A DNA stretch of 23,206 nt, from positions 1 through 23,206 of the IMG/VR virus record IMGVR_UViG_3300017751_003482. One strand, 5' to 3'. Shown here piece by piece: positions 6,951 to 13,854 of the stretch; within the stretch, counting starts at the first letter, position 1; the number at the start of each line of letters is the position of its first letter. The notes beneath the pieces were generated by a model, which ran no database searches, was not told the origin of the DNA, and saw nothing but the letters and a program-made list of their open reading frames with translations. Made by a program: the position numbers and the translations under genes. The DNA is from a virus.

Positions 6951-7591
6951 TAGGTTGGGTCTCCGAATGGGTTGCTCTCAGTGAAGTCAATGATAGAATC
7001 GCCAACTTCTTCAAAGTCATTGTTCTGTGCTTCGACTGGTAAACTCTCTGCCGAGTCACCGTCATTAATATCATCAAGGTCAGCGATACCTGTGTCGAAG
7101 TCTTCTTTATTGTATTCAAAGAGTTCGCAACGCAGTTTGAACACTGGCAGGTTCTTTAATTGAAAGAACGGTTGCTGCGTTTCACAACGGGTGATCTCAA
7201 AAATAGAGTTAGAGAGCGTAAGATAGATCAGATCACCCTCGCGTGGGCGCGCGAATGACTCTGTTGCTGACTGTTCGTGATATGCTACAGTTGAATTCCA
7301 TCGACGTTTTGCTACAACAAACGTAGCAGCATCGCGGATCTCAACACCGAACTTAGTGAACAGATCGCCTTCCCCATCGAACCCTTCGGTGTTCTCGATA
7401 TACATCTCTATCTTGTATGCGTTGTCGAACCTTGATACTGAGTCATCGACAAAGATGCGGTCGCGGTTGACTATCTCGCGTGGAATGTAATAGACATCCT
7501 GCCCATACATCTTGAGCGATTCAATAATTATGTCCTCGTACATCAATTGTTCGCTACGAGTACCTTGTGAGAAATAAGGGTTAGTTGCCAT
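6950..7591 (-). CDS. 14: Neck protein gp14-like
   Basis: This 213-residue protein has the opening typical of marine T4-like gp14: MATNPYFSQGTRSEQ, then EDIIIESLKMYGQDVYYIPRE, and the strongly conserved stretch 61-98 with IEMYIENTEGF, FTKFGVEIRD and FVVAKRRW. T4 gp14 (256 aa) works with gp13 in the neck that connects the head portal to the tail. The Asp/Glu-rich C-terminus (165-213) ends in SNPFGDPT. The gene starts three bases after the gp13 stop, with GGGAT upstream, and overlaps gp15 by one base. The identification rests on sequence and on the 13-14-15 order. Confidence 0.88.
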   Translation of the reverse strand: MATNPYFSQGTRSEQLMYEDIIIESLKMYGQDVYYIPREIVNRDRIFVDDSVSRFDNAYKIEMYIENTEGFDGEGDLFTKFGVEIRDAATFVVAKRRWNSTVAYHEQSATESFARPREGDLIYLTLSNSIFEITRCETQQPFFQLKNLPVFKLRCELFEYNKEDFDTGIADLDDINDGDSAESLPVEAQNNDFEEVGDSIIDFTESNPFGDPT

Positions 7592-7594
7592 TGT

Positions 7595-8347
7595 TTATCC
7601 CATGAAGAAATCGACAGGCAGTTCGTATTCAGAACGAATCTTCTCGTCGAGTTTTTCAATTTCACTGTTTGCGTCTTCAAGTATCTGACGCCCGTTTAGC
7701 GTTACACCACCAGGAAGTTGCATACCCTCAAACTTGATTAGGTTCATACCCCATTGCTGCTTGATCAACGCAGTCGCATATTCTTTCAACCAGATATCGT
7801 TCCAGACAGTAGTATGATCGTTCTCGTTGATGATCTGAAATGCTTCTGCGATTAGGAACTGACCTTCTGAGATATCGCGATCTTCGATGTTTCCGTGCAG
7901 GTATAAGCGTCCCTGTTTGCGCGAGAATGTAGTCAGCGGCGTGCCGTCCAACAACATATCGAGGAAGTCAAGATACTGTTCTAATTGGTAGTAGTATGAC
8001 ATCCCGCCAGCAAAGTTCATGAAATCGCCCAGACTGTTTAACATCATCTGATAGCGTATATCAAACATATTGACATTGGCGTATGTAGGACTTAGAGGAA
8101 AGACTTTCGTGAGGTAAACGATCTCGTCAGAGATAGGAATGTACTTGTTGGCAATATCATCAGCAGTCATCTGATGTTTTAAGAAGATGCGCACAGTAGC
8201 ATCGCTATGGTATTCGCGATACTTCTGTAACGCATCGTCTACTTTATCTTCAATCTGATCTGGGTCAACGTTGACTTCGATCACTGGTTCGCCAAGTTTT
8301 CTCAGGCAATAGTCAATAAAGGTTTGTCTTGAATTAGGTGATGCCAT
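7595..8347 (-). CDS. 13: Neck protein gp13-like
   Basis: I choose the ATG at 8347 (MASPNSRQTFIDYCLRKLG, 250 aa) because GGAG lies six bases upstream and homologues start with MAS. An in-frame ATG at 8359 would place that GGAG inside the gene. The conserved N-terminal text (GEPVIEVNVD, DDALQKYREYHSDA, IFLKHQMTADDI) is that of marine T4-like gp13. T4 gp13 (309 aa) forms the neck ring with gp14 beneath the portal. It is the first gene of a three-gene unit with a TATAAATA box 32 bases upstream. The C-terminus (SEIEKLDEKIRSEYELPVDF) looks helical. Confidence 0.88.
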   Translation of the reverse strand: MASPNSRQTFIDYCLRKLGEPVIEVNVDPDQIEDKVDDALQKYREYHSDATVRIFLKHQMTADDIANKYIPISDEIVYLTKVFPLSPTYANVNMFDIRYQMMLNSLGDFMNFAGGMSYYYQLEQYLDFLDMLLDGTPLTTFSRKQGRLYLHGNIEDRDISEGQFLIAEAFQIINENDHTTVWNDIWLKEYATALIKQQWGMNLIKFEGMQLPGGVTLNGRQILEDANSEIEKLDEKIRSEYELPVDFFMG

Positions 8348-8379
8348 GAAGCACTCCATAAGTGTAAACGATTTTCATC

Positions 8380-8387
8380 TATTTATA
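8380..8387 (-). promoter_or_regulatory. T4-type late promoter box TATAAATA
   Basis: An exact TATAAATA on the minus strand lies in the 57-base gap between the subtilase stop and the gp13 start. It would begin the gp13-gp14-gp15 transcript. Confidence 0.78.
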
Positions 8388-8404
8388 CTTATACAAAACA
8401 TCCG

Positions 8405-10138
8405 TTACTGAATGGTGTATTCCTCACCAGTTTGAGAAATAAATTCAATTCCCAACTGCGAACCATATATCGTTTCAACTCCAAGATCTGGATCTGGAGC
8501 AAGACCACCACCGTCGCCTCCGGTATCAACACCAGTATCAACGCCTGTACCTGTACCTGTACCTGATCCAGGAGCAGTCTTAATAGAAACCAGACTAAAT
8601 GGACTGTCGACACCATATCGACTGAACAGGAACTTGTTCGGACCACCAACCAAACTTCCGGTGGTTGTCACGTAGTCACTGTTCCTTGATGTATCTTCAA
8701 TCATATCGTCGATAGCGTCAGCAATCATCTTCCTCTTGAGTCGTGCCGGAGAAATATTAGGTTGACTCTGCAGGTGTAATGCTGCTACACCGGCAACCTG
8801 AGGTGCTGCCTGACTGGTGCCATCAAGAACCATGATCTTATAGTTAGGATCTTCCGGATACGACAGAGTAGAACGACTCGAAGCAACTGTGTTACTTGCC
8901 GCACTCATAATGTTAGTACCTGCTGCCCACATATTAACTGCAGGACCACGGTTACTATTTTGTGCCGCGCCATCTGTAGAAGAACCAGAAACACGAGGTT
9001 CGTTGGAAATGTTACCGACAAAGAACGCATCTTCATGGTATGGAGATGCTGGGCGGTGATAGTAATAAGTGTTGCTGTTGATTAAAACAGAGTTATTATA
9101 ATCGTCGCCGCCAGGAACATCTGCTTTGTAGTATCCGTTACCTGCAGAAATACAGACGTGAATACCAGCATCGATCATTTCCTCGATCTCTACATCATAC
9201 GCAGTTATCTGAGCAGGAATAGAACGATTTCCGTTGCTGAACTTACTGACGATACCAAACTGAGAGTAAAGCGTAGAATCTGACTGACCACTATAGTCCC
9301 AAGAAGATCCACGATAAACACCAGAAGTAGGATTCAATGAAGTTGCGTGACGAACACCCCAACTCATATTAACAATCGTTGGACGACCGTTAGTCTTAGC
9401 ATTGTGCCAGAGGCGAATCATATCGAATGCTGTTGATGGTGAAGTACCAAACGGAACACCGCCAGTGCCGCCAAGATCTACAATCTTTTGAGAATAAATG
9501 TGAGCACCTTTCGCCCACCCATAGGTCTTACCGACAGCAATCGCAGCAACGTGAGTACCGTGACCGTCAGTATCAGTGTAGTGATCTGGATGTTGTGATC
9601 CAGAAATACCGCTTTCTGTATACCAATCAATTTGTTGTAGACGCGAGTTACCGTCAGCATCTTGCCACTCAGGGTGATCCGCTTGAATACCAGTATCCTG
9701 AATAACAACATCAACACCTGCACCGTCGAGCGCGAAGACGTAATCACTCTCAAGGTTTTCGTTTACGTCTTCTTGTCCGAAGTAAATGTTAGTTCTAGCG
9801 TTTGAGCGTCTCAAACCCCAGTTAACATTCGATGCAGTTGATGCGCCTTTTCTCTTAAATCTACCACCACGCTTTGCTTTCGCGTCGAGAGTAAATTCAA
9901 TGTCTTCTCTCATATGTGGCGGTATCTCAACCGCAAGAACTCGCTCATCAGATTGAAGTTCTTGTGCTTCTTCTTCTGTGAGCATCCAGTGCGTCATACG
10001 TTTTGATCCTTCACGAGGATCAGCAATCTGTACTGCACGATTAGGAATTGGTGAATCCCCAGTTGCAGCAGCAAGTTCCGTATCAAACGCTGTTAGGTCC
10101 ACTCCTTTGTGGACAATTACTACATATTCTTTTTCCAT
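8405..10138 (-). CDS. Subtilisin-like serine protease (S8 family), virion-associated
   Basis: This 577-residue protein has all S8 catalytic elements in order: Asp148 in VVIQDTG, His193 in DGHGTHVAA, oxyanion Asn334 in ISAGNG, and Ser442 in LDGTSQAAPQVAG. Residues 1-75 (YVVIVHKG start, LTEEEAQEL, VLAVEIPP) form an N-terminal domain that recalls both I9-type propeptides and a domain of marine T4-like structural proteins. Residues 524-545 are a Gly/Thr/Asp linker, followed by a short C-terminal tail. No signal peptide is seen. It shares a unit with the 209-residue fibre-like protein and lies just before gp13, among virion genes, so a particle-borne protease is more likely than the prohead protease (gp21 type, another family). 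Its substrate is unknown: host surface protein or virion maturation are both possible. AGGGGGGG precedes the ATG. Confidence 0.9.
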   Translation of the reverse strand: MEKEYVVIVHKGVDLTAFDTELAAATGDSPIPNRAVQIADPREGSKRMTHWMLTEEEAQELQSDERVLAVEIPPHMREDIEFTLDAKAKRGGRFKRKGASTASNVNWGLRRSNARTNIYFGQEDVNENLESDYVFALDGAGVDVVIQDTGIQADHPEWQDADGNSRLQQIDWYTESGISGSQHPDHYTDTDGHGTHVAAIAVGKTYGWAKGAHIYSQKIVDLGGTGGVPFGTSPSTAFDMIRLWHNAKTNGRPTIVNMSWGVRHATSLNPTSGVYRGSSWDYSGQSDSTLYSQFGIVSKFSNGNRSIPAQITAYDVEIEEMIDAGIHVCISAGNGYYKADVPGGDDYNNSVLINSNTYYYHRPASPYHEDAFFVGNISNEPRVSGSSTDGAAQNSNRGPAVNMWAAGTNIMSAASNTVASSRSTLSYPEDPNYKIMVLDGTSQAAPQVAGVAALHLQSQPNISPARLKRKMIADAIDDMIEDTSRNSDYVTTTGSLVGGPNKFLFSRYGVDSPFSLVSIKTAPGSGTGTGTGVDTGVDTGGDGGGLAPDPDLGVETIYGSQLGIEFISQTGEEYTIQ

Positions 10139-10158
10139 GGTTCAAACCCCCCCTTGGA

Positions 10159-10788
10159 TTAGAATTCGTAGACTAATACTGATACTGTTCCTTGCTCGAC
10201 AACGCTTCCATCGCCTTCTCTATAGACAGTTCCGAAGTCAACATAACCAGTTGAACGGTTGACAGGAACATAAACACCAGAGTGATAGTCTTGAAAAGTG
10301 ACCATTACAGCATAATCTTCAATGCTGGTAAATGCTGACGGAAATGTTAAACGAAAGTTGCCAGAACTTTGGCGGGTGGCGGTGATACCTGCAGAACCAG
10401 TCCAAGTAGGAGCATTGGTGCCGTTCAACTTTAGCATACCACCATAAGTTGGAAGTGGAACGCCGTTCGCTGTAACTGCATCAGTAGCAGTAAAGTTAAT
10501 GCTGCTTGCGCTGTTTAGATTAAATGGACCAGTACCAGTACTGACCAAAGTAGAAATAGAAAGGTCTCCGGTGAAAGAAACATCAGGGTTAAAAGTTACA
10601 TTCGCATTACCAGTTGTATTGATAGTAGCACTATCAAATACGAAAGAACCAACTTCTGATGTACCAGAAAGAAGATCGGCGACTGTAATTTGCTTCGAAG
10701 CGTCTTCGCTGACATCAGTGATCAGAATTACATCTGTATCAGATGGTGTCCCAACAAGTTGCGTTAATTCCGTGATTTTTGTTGACAT
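10159..10788 (-). CDS. Fibre-like virion protein, 209 aa
   Basis: Residues 1-42 (KITELTQLVGTPSDTDV, DVSEDASKQITVADLL) are paralogous to the N-terminus of the 152-residue protein at 5608-6066. The two proteins share nothing obvious after that. The middle (50-110) is Ser/Thr/Asn-rich beta-type text (SFTGDLSISTLVSTGTG). The C-terminal part (SGVYVPVNRSTGYVDF, SVLVYEF) looks like a small beta domain. Start at 10788 has GGGAGA seven bases upstream. The gene leads a late unit with the subtilase. It is most simply a short tail fibre or fibre base; no specific family is recognised for the C-terminal two thirds. Confidence 0.75.
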   Translation of the reverse strand: MSTKITELTQLVGTPSDTDVILITDVSEDASKQITVADLLSGTSEVGSFVFDSATINTTGNANVTFNPDVSFTGDLSISTLVSTGTGPFNLNSASSINFTATDAVTANGVPLPTYGGMLKLNGTNAPTWTGSAGITATRQSSGNFRLTFPSAFTSIEDYAVMVTFQDYHSGVYVPVNRSTGYVDFGTVYREGDGSVVEQGTVSVLVYEF

Positions 10789-10850
10789 GTTACTGTCTCC
10801 CTAGTTTGAGATTTTTTGTTGGTATGACAAATGAATTTATGATAATACCT

Positions 10851-10858
10851 TATTTATA
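10851..10858 (-). promoter_or_regulatory. T4-type late promoter box TATAAATA
   Basis: An exact TATAAATA on the minus strand sits immediately after the stop of the 780-residue fibre gene and 62 bases before the ATG of the 209-residue gene. Confidence 0.75.
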
Positions 10859-10862
10859 AAAT

Positions 10863-13205
10863 TTATCCTGCTGAGACTTTGAGAGTTCCAGCACTGTTCC
10901 AAAGTTGCCCTGCGTTTAACGGATCGGCGATTGGCAAATTACTGAATATGACTGTCGCACCGCTCGCAGTAAGATCGGTCATCGTGACACCAGCACCAAA
11001 CGTCCAATCGTTTGTAGTGTCGTATGTTAGTGAACCAGCAGCAGATGTACGAATGTCGATATCGTATTGTGTAGATGCACTAGTATTTGCTCCAATTGCA
11101 ATTGTGTTCGAAGTAGTTGCGTTCGCCCCATGACCTAATGCCAGAGCACTTGCCCCCCAAGCATTCGCTTGCATTCCAACTGCGACACCATTGCTACCAT
11201 TCTTGGTCGTAGCGTTCGGTCCAATCGCTACACCGGCATCTCGCTCAACTACAGCATTATTTCCGATTGCTACACCATTATTTCCGCCCGTACTAGAACC
11301 TACTCGAGCGTCGTTTCCGACTGCAGTTCCGCTAGTTCGACCAGATTGTACCTTTGCATTTCTACCGATAGCTACGTTAAATTGACCGTTTGAGGATGCA
11401 GTTGGACCAATTACTACTTGTTGTAGTTCACTACTAGAAGCAGAAGCACCTGGACCGATAGTTACACCAGTATTCCCTGCGCTACCCAAGATGTTGTCAT
11501 CTACAATGCCTTGTACACCAGCAGAATCCAAACCACCGCCACCAGTTGGAGCAGTCGTCATAGAAGTTCCATCTGAGAACTTGAATTCTGGTGAAGTTAC
11601 TGTAGCACCAAAGACCCAATCTGAATCGATCGAGTAAATCAGTGAACCAGCAGCAGATGTACGAATGTCGATACCGAACTGATCAGTTCTATCTAACGCA
11701 CCACTAGTAGCATTCAAGATGATATTGTTGGCACCTTGATTCGCTGCACCTGCTTGTCGACCAATAGCAATCGAACGAGTGCCTTGGTTCTCATAACCAG
11801 CAGCACGACCAATGGCAACAGAGTTTGTTGCTTGTCCAGTGAAAGCAGCATCGCGACCAATGGCAACAGAACTAACTCCCTGAGATGTGTTACCTGCTTG
11901 GAAACCTACAGCAGTTGCACTATTTAATTGATCGGTCTCACCTGCTTTATAACCAACCGCAACAGTGTTGCTTGCCTGACGCGTTTTACCCGCTTCATAA
12001 CCAACAGCAACAGTTGCCGACGTAGTGGCATCATTTTCTAATTGTGCGTTCATGCCTACCGCAACAGAAAGTGAGCGTTGATGCGCAGATTGACCTGCAT
12101 TTGTACCGATCAATACAGCACCATCGCCGCCAGTGGTATTACCCGCACCGTAACCTATCGACAGAGAATTATCTACAGCAGCAGTTGCTTCTTTGCCTAT
12201 CGCGATAGCGCTTCTTGCTGTCGCCTGTGCTTCATCTCCTAATGCTACGCTATATGTTCCAGTGGCATCGGTAGAAACGCCGATTGCAGTAGAACGCGAA
12301 CCAGTCGCATCCGCGTTCGCGCCAAGCGCGACTGACTCAGTACCCGCGTTAGATGATGAGGAACCATAACCGATGGCAATAGCATAATTTTTCATATTTG
12401 TTCTACCGGCATTGTAACCCATAGCGATAGTATCAAACTGCGCGCTTGAGATATCAGTACAGGCATTTGTTCCGATAGCAATAATGTTGTGCGCCTGACC
12501 GCCACCGCCCAAAGCAGCACCACCTGCATTATCGCCGATTACAACATGACCGGATCCACCATCAATATAACGACCAGCACTAGTACCGATCGAGATACTG
12601 TTGACGCGATCCGAAATAGCATTCTTACCGATTGCAATACGGTCTGCGTTAGCACCAATCTTCATTGTATATGAATTTGGAGATTCTGCTCCGACAAGAT
12701 CCGAGTCGATCATCGCTTCGACAGCAGCAGAATCTAGACCACCGCCGGCAGCAGGTACTCTCGCCGCAACATAGTCGGAATCAACTGTTGCTGGGATATC
12801 CGCAGCAGTAATGTAGTTAGTGTCATTGGTAAATGAACTGAGCGCAGTTGGTGCATCTGTCAGTGAAGAGTATGCGAAGTCTTGTGGTGTCTGTCGCGCT
12901 TGGACATATGCTGCGTCAACTGTTGAAAGTATCTCACTATTTGCAATAGACTGCGCGGTTGCCGAGTCGATTCCTACACCGTCAAGTGTTACTCTTGCTT
13001 GCACATAATCGCTGTCTACAATTCCGATTACGTCAGCAGAATCGAATCCATTTGCACCAGCAGGAACACGTGCCGCAACATAATCAGAATCGATCAGATC
13101 AATAACAGCGGCAGAGTCGAGCGCGCCAGCAGGAACGATGCTTCGAATCTGAGTTCCTGTTACAACATTTTCAACAACATATTTTGAGTATTTGTTCGTA
13201 GACAT
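10863..13205 (-). CDS. Long tail fibre with two YadA-head-type beta-roll domains
   Basis: This 780-residue protein starts with a stalk (1-165) of repeated DSAAVIDLIDSDYVAARV-like units. Head 1 (about 189-497) has roughly nineteen repeats of the YadA-head pattern, [SN]xAIGxxA with 14-18 residue spacing (VALGANADATG, VAVGYEAGKT). A cap with GIDIRTSAAGSL follows at 511-521, then a second stalk unit LDSAGVQGIVDD. Head 2 (about 591-710) has about nine repeats and ends in the same cap, IDIRTSAAGSL. The C-terminus DPLNAGQLWNSAGTLKVSAG is common on fibre-type proteins of marine phages. YadA heads are trimeric left-handed beta-rolls used for adhesion, so a trimeric receptor-binding fibre is likely. 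The gene follows the 118-residue gene by nine bases; GTAAAGG serves as ribosome site. Confidence 0.85.
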   Translation of the reverse strand: MSTNKYSKYVVENVVTGTQIRSIVPAGALDSAAVIDLIDSDYVAARVPAGANGFDSADVIGIVDSDYVQARVTLDGVGIDSATAQSIANSEILSTVDAAYVQARQTPQDFAYSSLTDAPTALSSFTNDTNYITAADIPATVDSDYVAARVPAAGGGLDSAAVEAMIDSDLVGAESPNSYTMKIGANADRIAIGKNAISDRVNSISIGTSAGRYIDGGSGHVVIGDNAGGAALGGGGQAHNIIAIGTNACTDISSAQFDTIAMGYNAGRTNMKNYAIAIGYGSSSSNAGTESVALGANADATGSRSTAIGVSTDATGTYSVALGDEAQATARSAIAIGKEATAAVDNSLSIGYGAGNTTGGDGAVLIGTNAGQSAHQRSLSVAVGMNAQLENDATTSATVAVGYEAGKTRQASNTVAVGYKAGETDQLNSATAVGFQAGNTSQGVSSVAIGRDAAFTGQATNSVAIGRAAGYENQGTRSIAIGRQAGAANQGANNIILNATSGALDRTDQFGIDIRTSAAGSLIYSIDSDWVFGATVTSPEFKFSDGTSMTTAPTGGGGLDSAGVQGIVDDNILGSAGNTGVTIGPGASASSSELQQVVIGPTASSNGQFNVAIGRNAKVQSGRTSGTAVGNDARVGSSTGGNNGVAIGNNAVVERDAGVAIGPNATTKNGSNGVAVGMQANAWGASALALGHGANATTSNTIAIGANTSASTQYDIDIRTSAAGSLTYDTTNDWTFGAGVTMTDLTASGATVIFSNLPIADPLNAGQLWNSAGTLKVSAG
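11029..11061. repeat. 33-base direct repeat, copy 1 (fibre cap motif)
   Basis: This stretch, starting agtgaaccagcagcag, is identical to 11641-11673. It encodes the DIRTSAAGSL cap after head 2 of the YadA-type fibre. Confidence 0.85.
11641..11673. repeat. 33-base direct repeat, copy 2 (fibre cap motif)
   Basis: Identical to 11029-11061 and offset by 612 bases (204 codons, in frame). It encodes the cap after head 1. The pair brackets stalk 2 plus head 2. Confidence 0.85.
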
Positions 13206-13214
13206 TTTATACCT

Positions 13215-13571
13215 TTACTTTGTAACCGATGGCGCAACTGTAATAAGTCCTTCGAGGACGCGCTCAATGATGAGTTCTTCGTCACTATCCTCGAACATAA
13301 TCTCTACGTCATACACGTATTTTCTTCGAGGGTTTAGCGAGTCTGTTTGTGTGTTCGATAGTGAAAGCGTGACAATACCATCAGTCGCAGGTTGAGCAAC
13401 GAATGCAGTGAATGTGGTTTTGTCGGAATCGCTGGCGGCATAGTTAGGTGCCATCTTTGCTGCTACTGAGTAACCCGTAAGGTCGATCGCGCTTTTATCT
13501 TGATCGACCAGACGCAACTCCAGCGCGATGTCTGAACCCTGATCAAATGTAAAATCTTCGTAACGTGCCAT
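13215..13571 (-). CDS. Small Ig-like baseplate/fibre-associated protein (BppU-N-like), 118 aa
   Basis: I choose the ATG at 13571 (MARYEDFTFDQGSD) over a TTG four codons upstream, because GGAAG then sits about six bases before the start. The text IALELRLVDQDKSAIDLTGY, ATDGIVTLSLSNTQTD and YVYDVEI, ending VLEGLITVAPSV, follows the strand pattern of the N-terminal Ig-like domain of phage baseplate upper protein BppU and of small proteins I have seen in marine myophages. It heads a late unit with the YadA-type fibre nine bases downstream, so a connector between fibre and baseplate is a reasonable guess. The family assignment is tentative. Confidence 0.7.
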   Translation of the reverse strand: MARYEDFTFDQGSDIALELRLVDQDKSAIDLTGYSVAAKMAPNYAASDSDKTTFTAFVAQPATDGIVTLSLSNTQTDSLNPRRKYVYDVEIMFEDSDEELIIERVLEGLITVAPSVTK

Positions 13572-13604
13572 ACTCGCTTCCAAAAAATAAATTTATCTTG
13601 ACAC

Positions 13605-13612
13605 TATTTATA
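13605..13612 (-). promoter_or_regulatory. T4-type late promoter box TATAAATA
   Basis: An exact TATAAATA on the minus strand lies in the gap after the 76-residue gene and 33 bases before the ATG at 13571. Confidence 0.78.
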
Positions 13613-13620
13613 GTAAAATA

Positions 13621-13851
13621 TCAGTTCATTTTTGAGACAACAATCTCAAGCATCTTCTTGATATCAGATATGTCCGTCTCAAGGGAAGAAACTCTCTGCT
13701 TGAGTTCTTGTTCTTCCTGCTTTTTCTTTCTTCTTAACTCTTTCTTTTCTCTCGCTTGTTGAATAGCAGACTTATCAACATTAATCAATGCGTTCGTTTC
13801 CGTATCACGAACGAGACCCGAGTGCCCCTTAACTTGTACATATCGACTCAT
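13621..13851 (-). CDS. Small coiled-coil protein, 76 aa, function unknown
   Basis: Residues 1-28 (MSRYVQVKGHSGLVRDTETNAL) form a short conserved head seen in small proteins of marine T4-like phages. Residues 30-76 are strongly charged (KKELRRKKKQEEQELKQ) and continue with heptad spacing of hydrophobics (V, L, I, I, M, L, I, V), predicting a coiled coil. It starts three bases after the stop of the 1791-residue gene, with only a weak ribosome site, so coupling is likely. The context suggests a structural or assembly role near the baseplate; no function can be assigned. Confidence 0.75.
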   Translation of the reverse strand: MSRYVQVKGHSGLVRDTETNALINVDKSAIQQAREKKELRRKKKQEEQELKQRVSSLETDISDIKKMLEIVVSKMN

Positions 13852-13854
13852 AGT

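Noticed and set aside
8389-8649. 86-codon minus-strand frame overlapping the end of the subtilase
   Set aside because: It is an alternate frame of the Gly/Thr/Asp repeat region and has a low-complexity Leu/Val/Gln translation.
13572-13583. TTG start four codons upstream for the 118-aa protein
   Set aside because: Using it would place the GGAAG ribosome site inside the gene; the ATG at 13571 has the better spacing.
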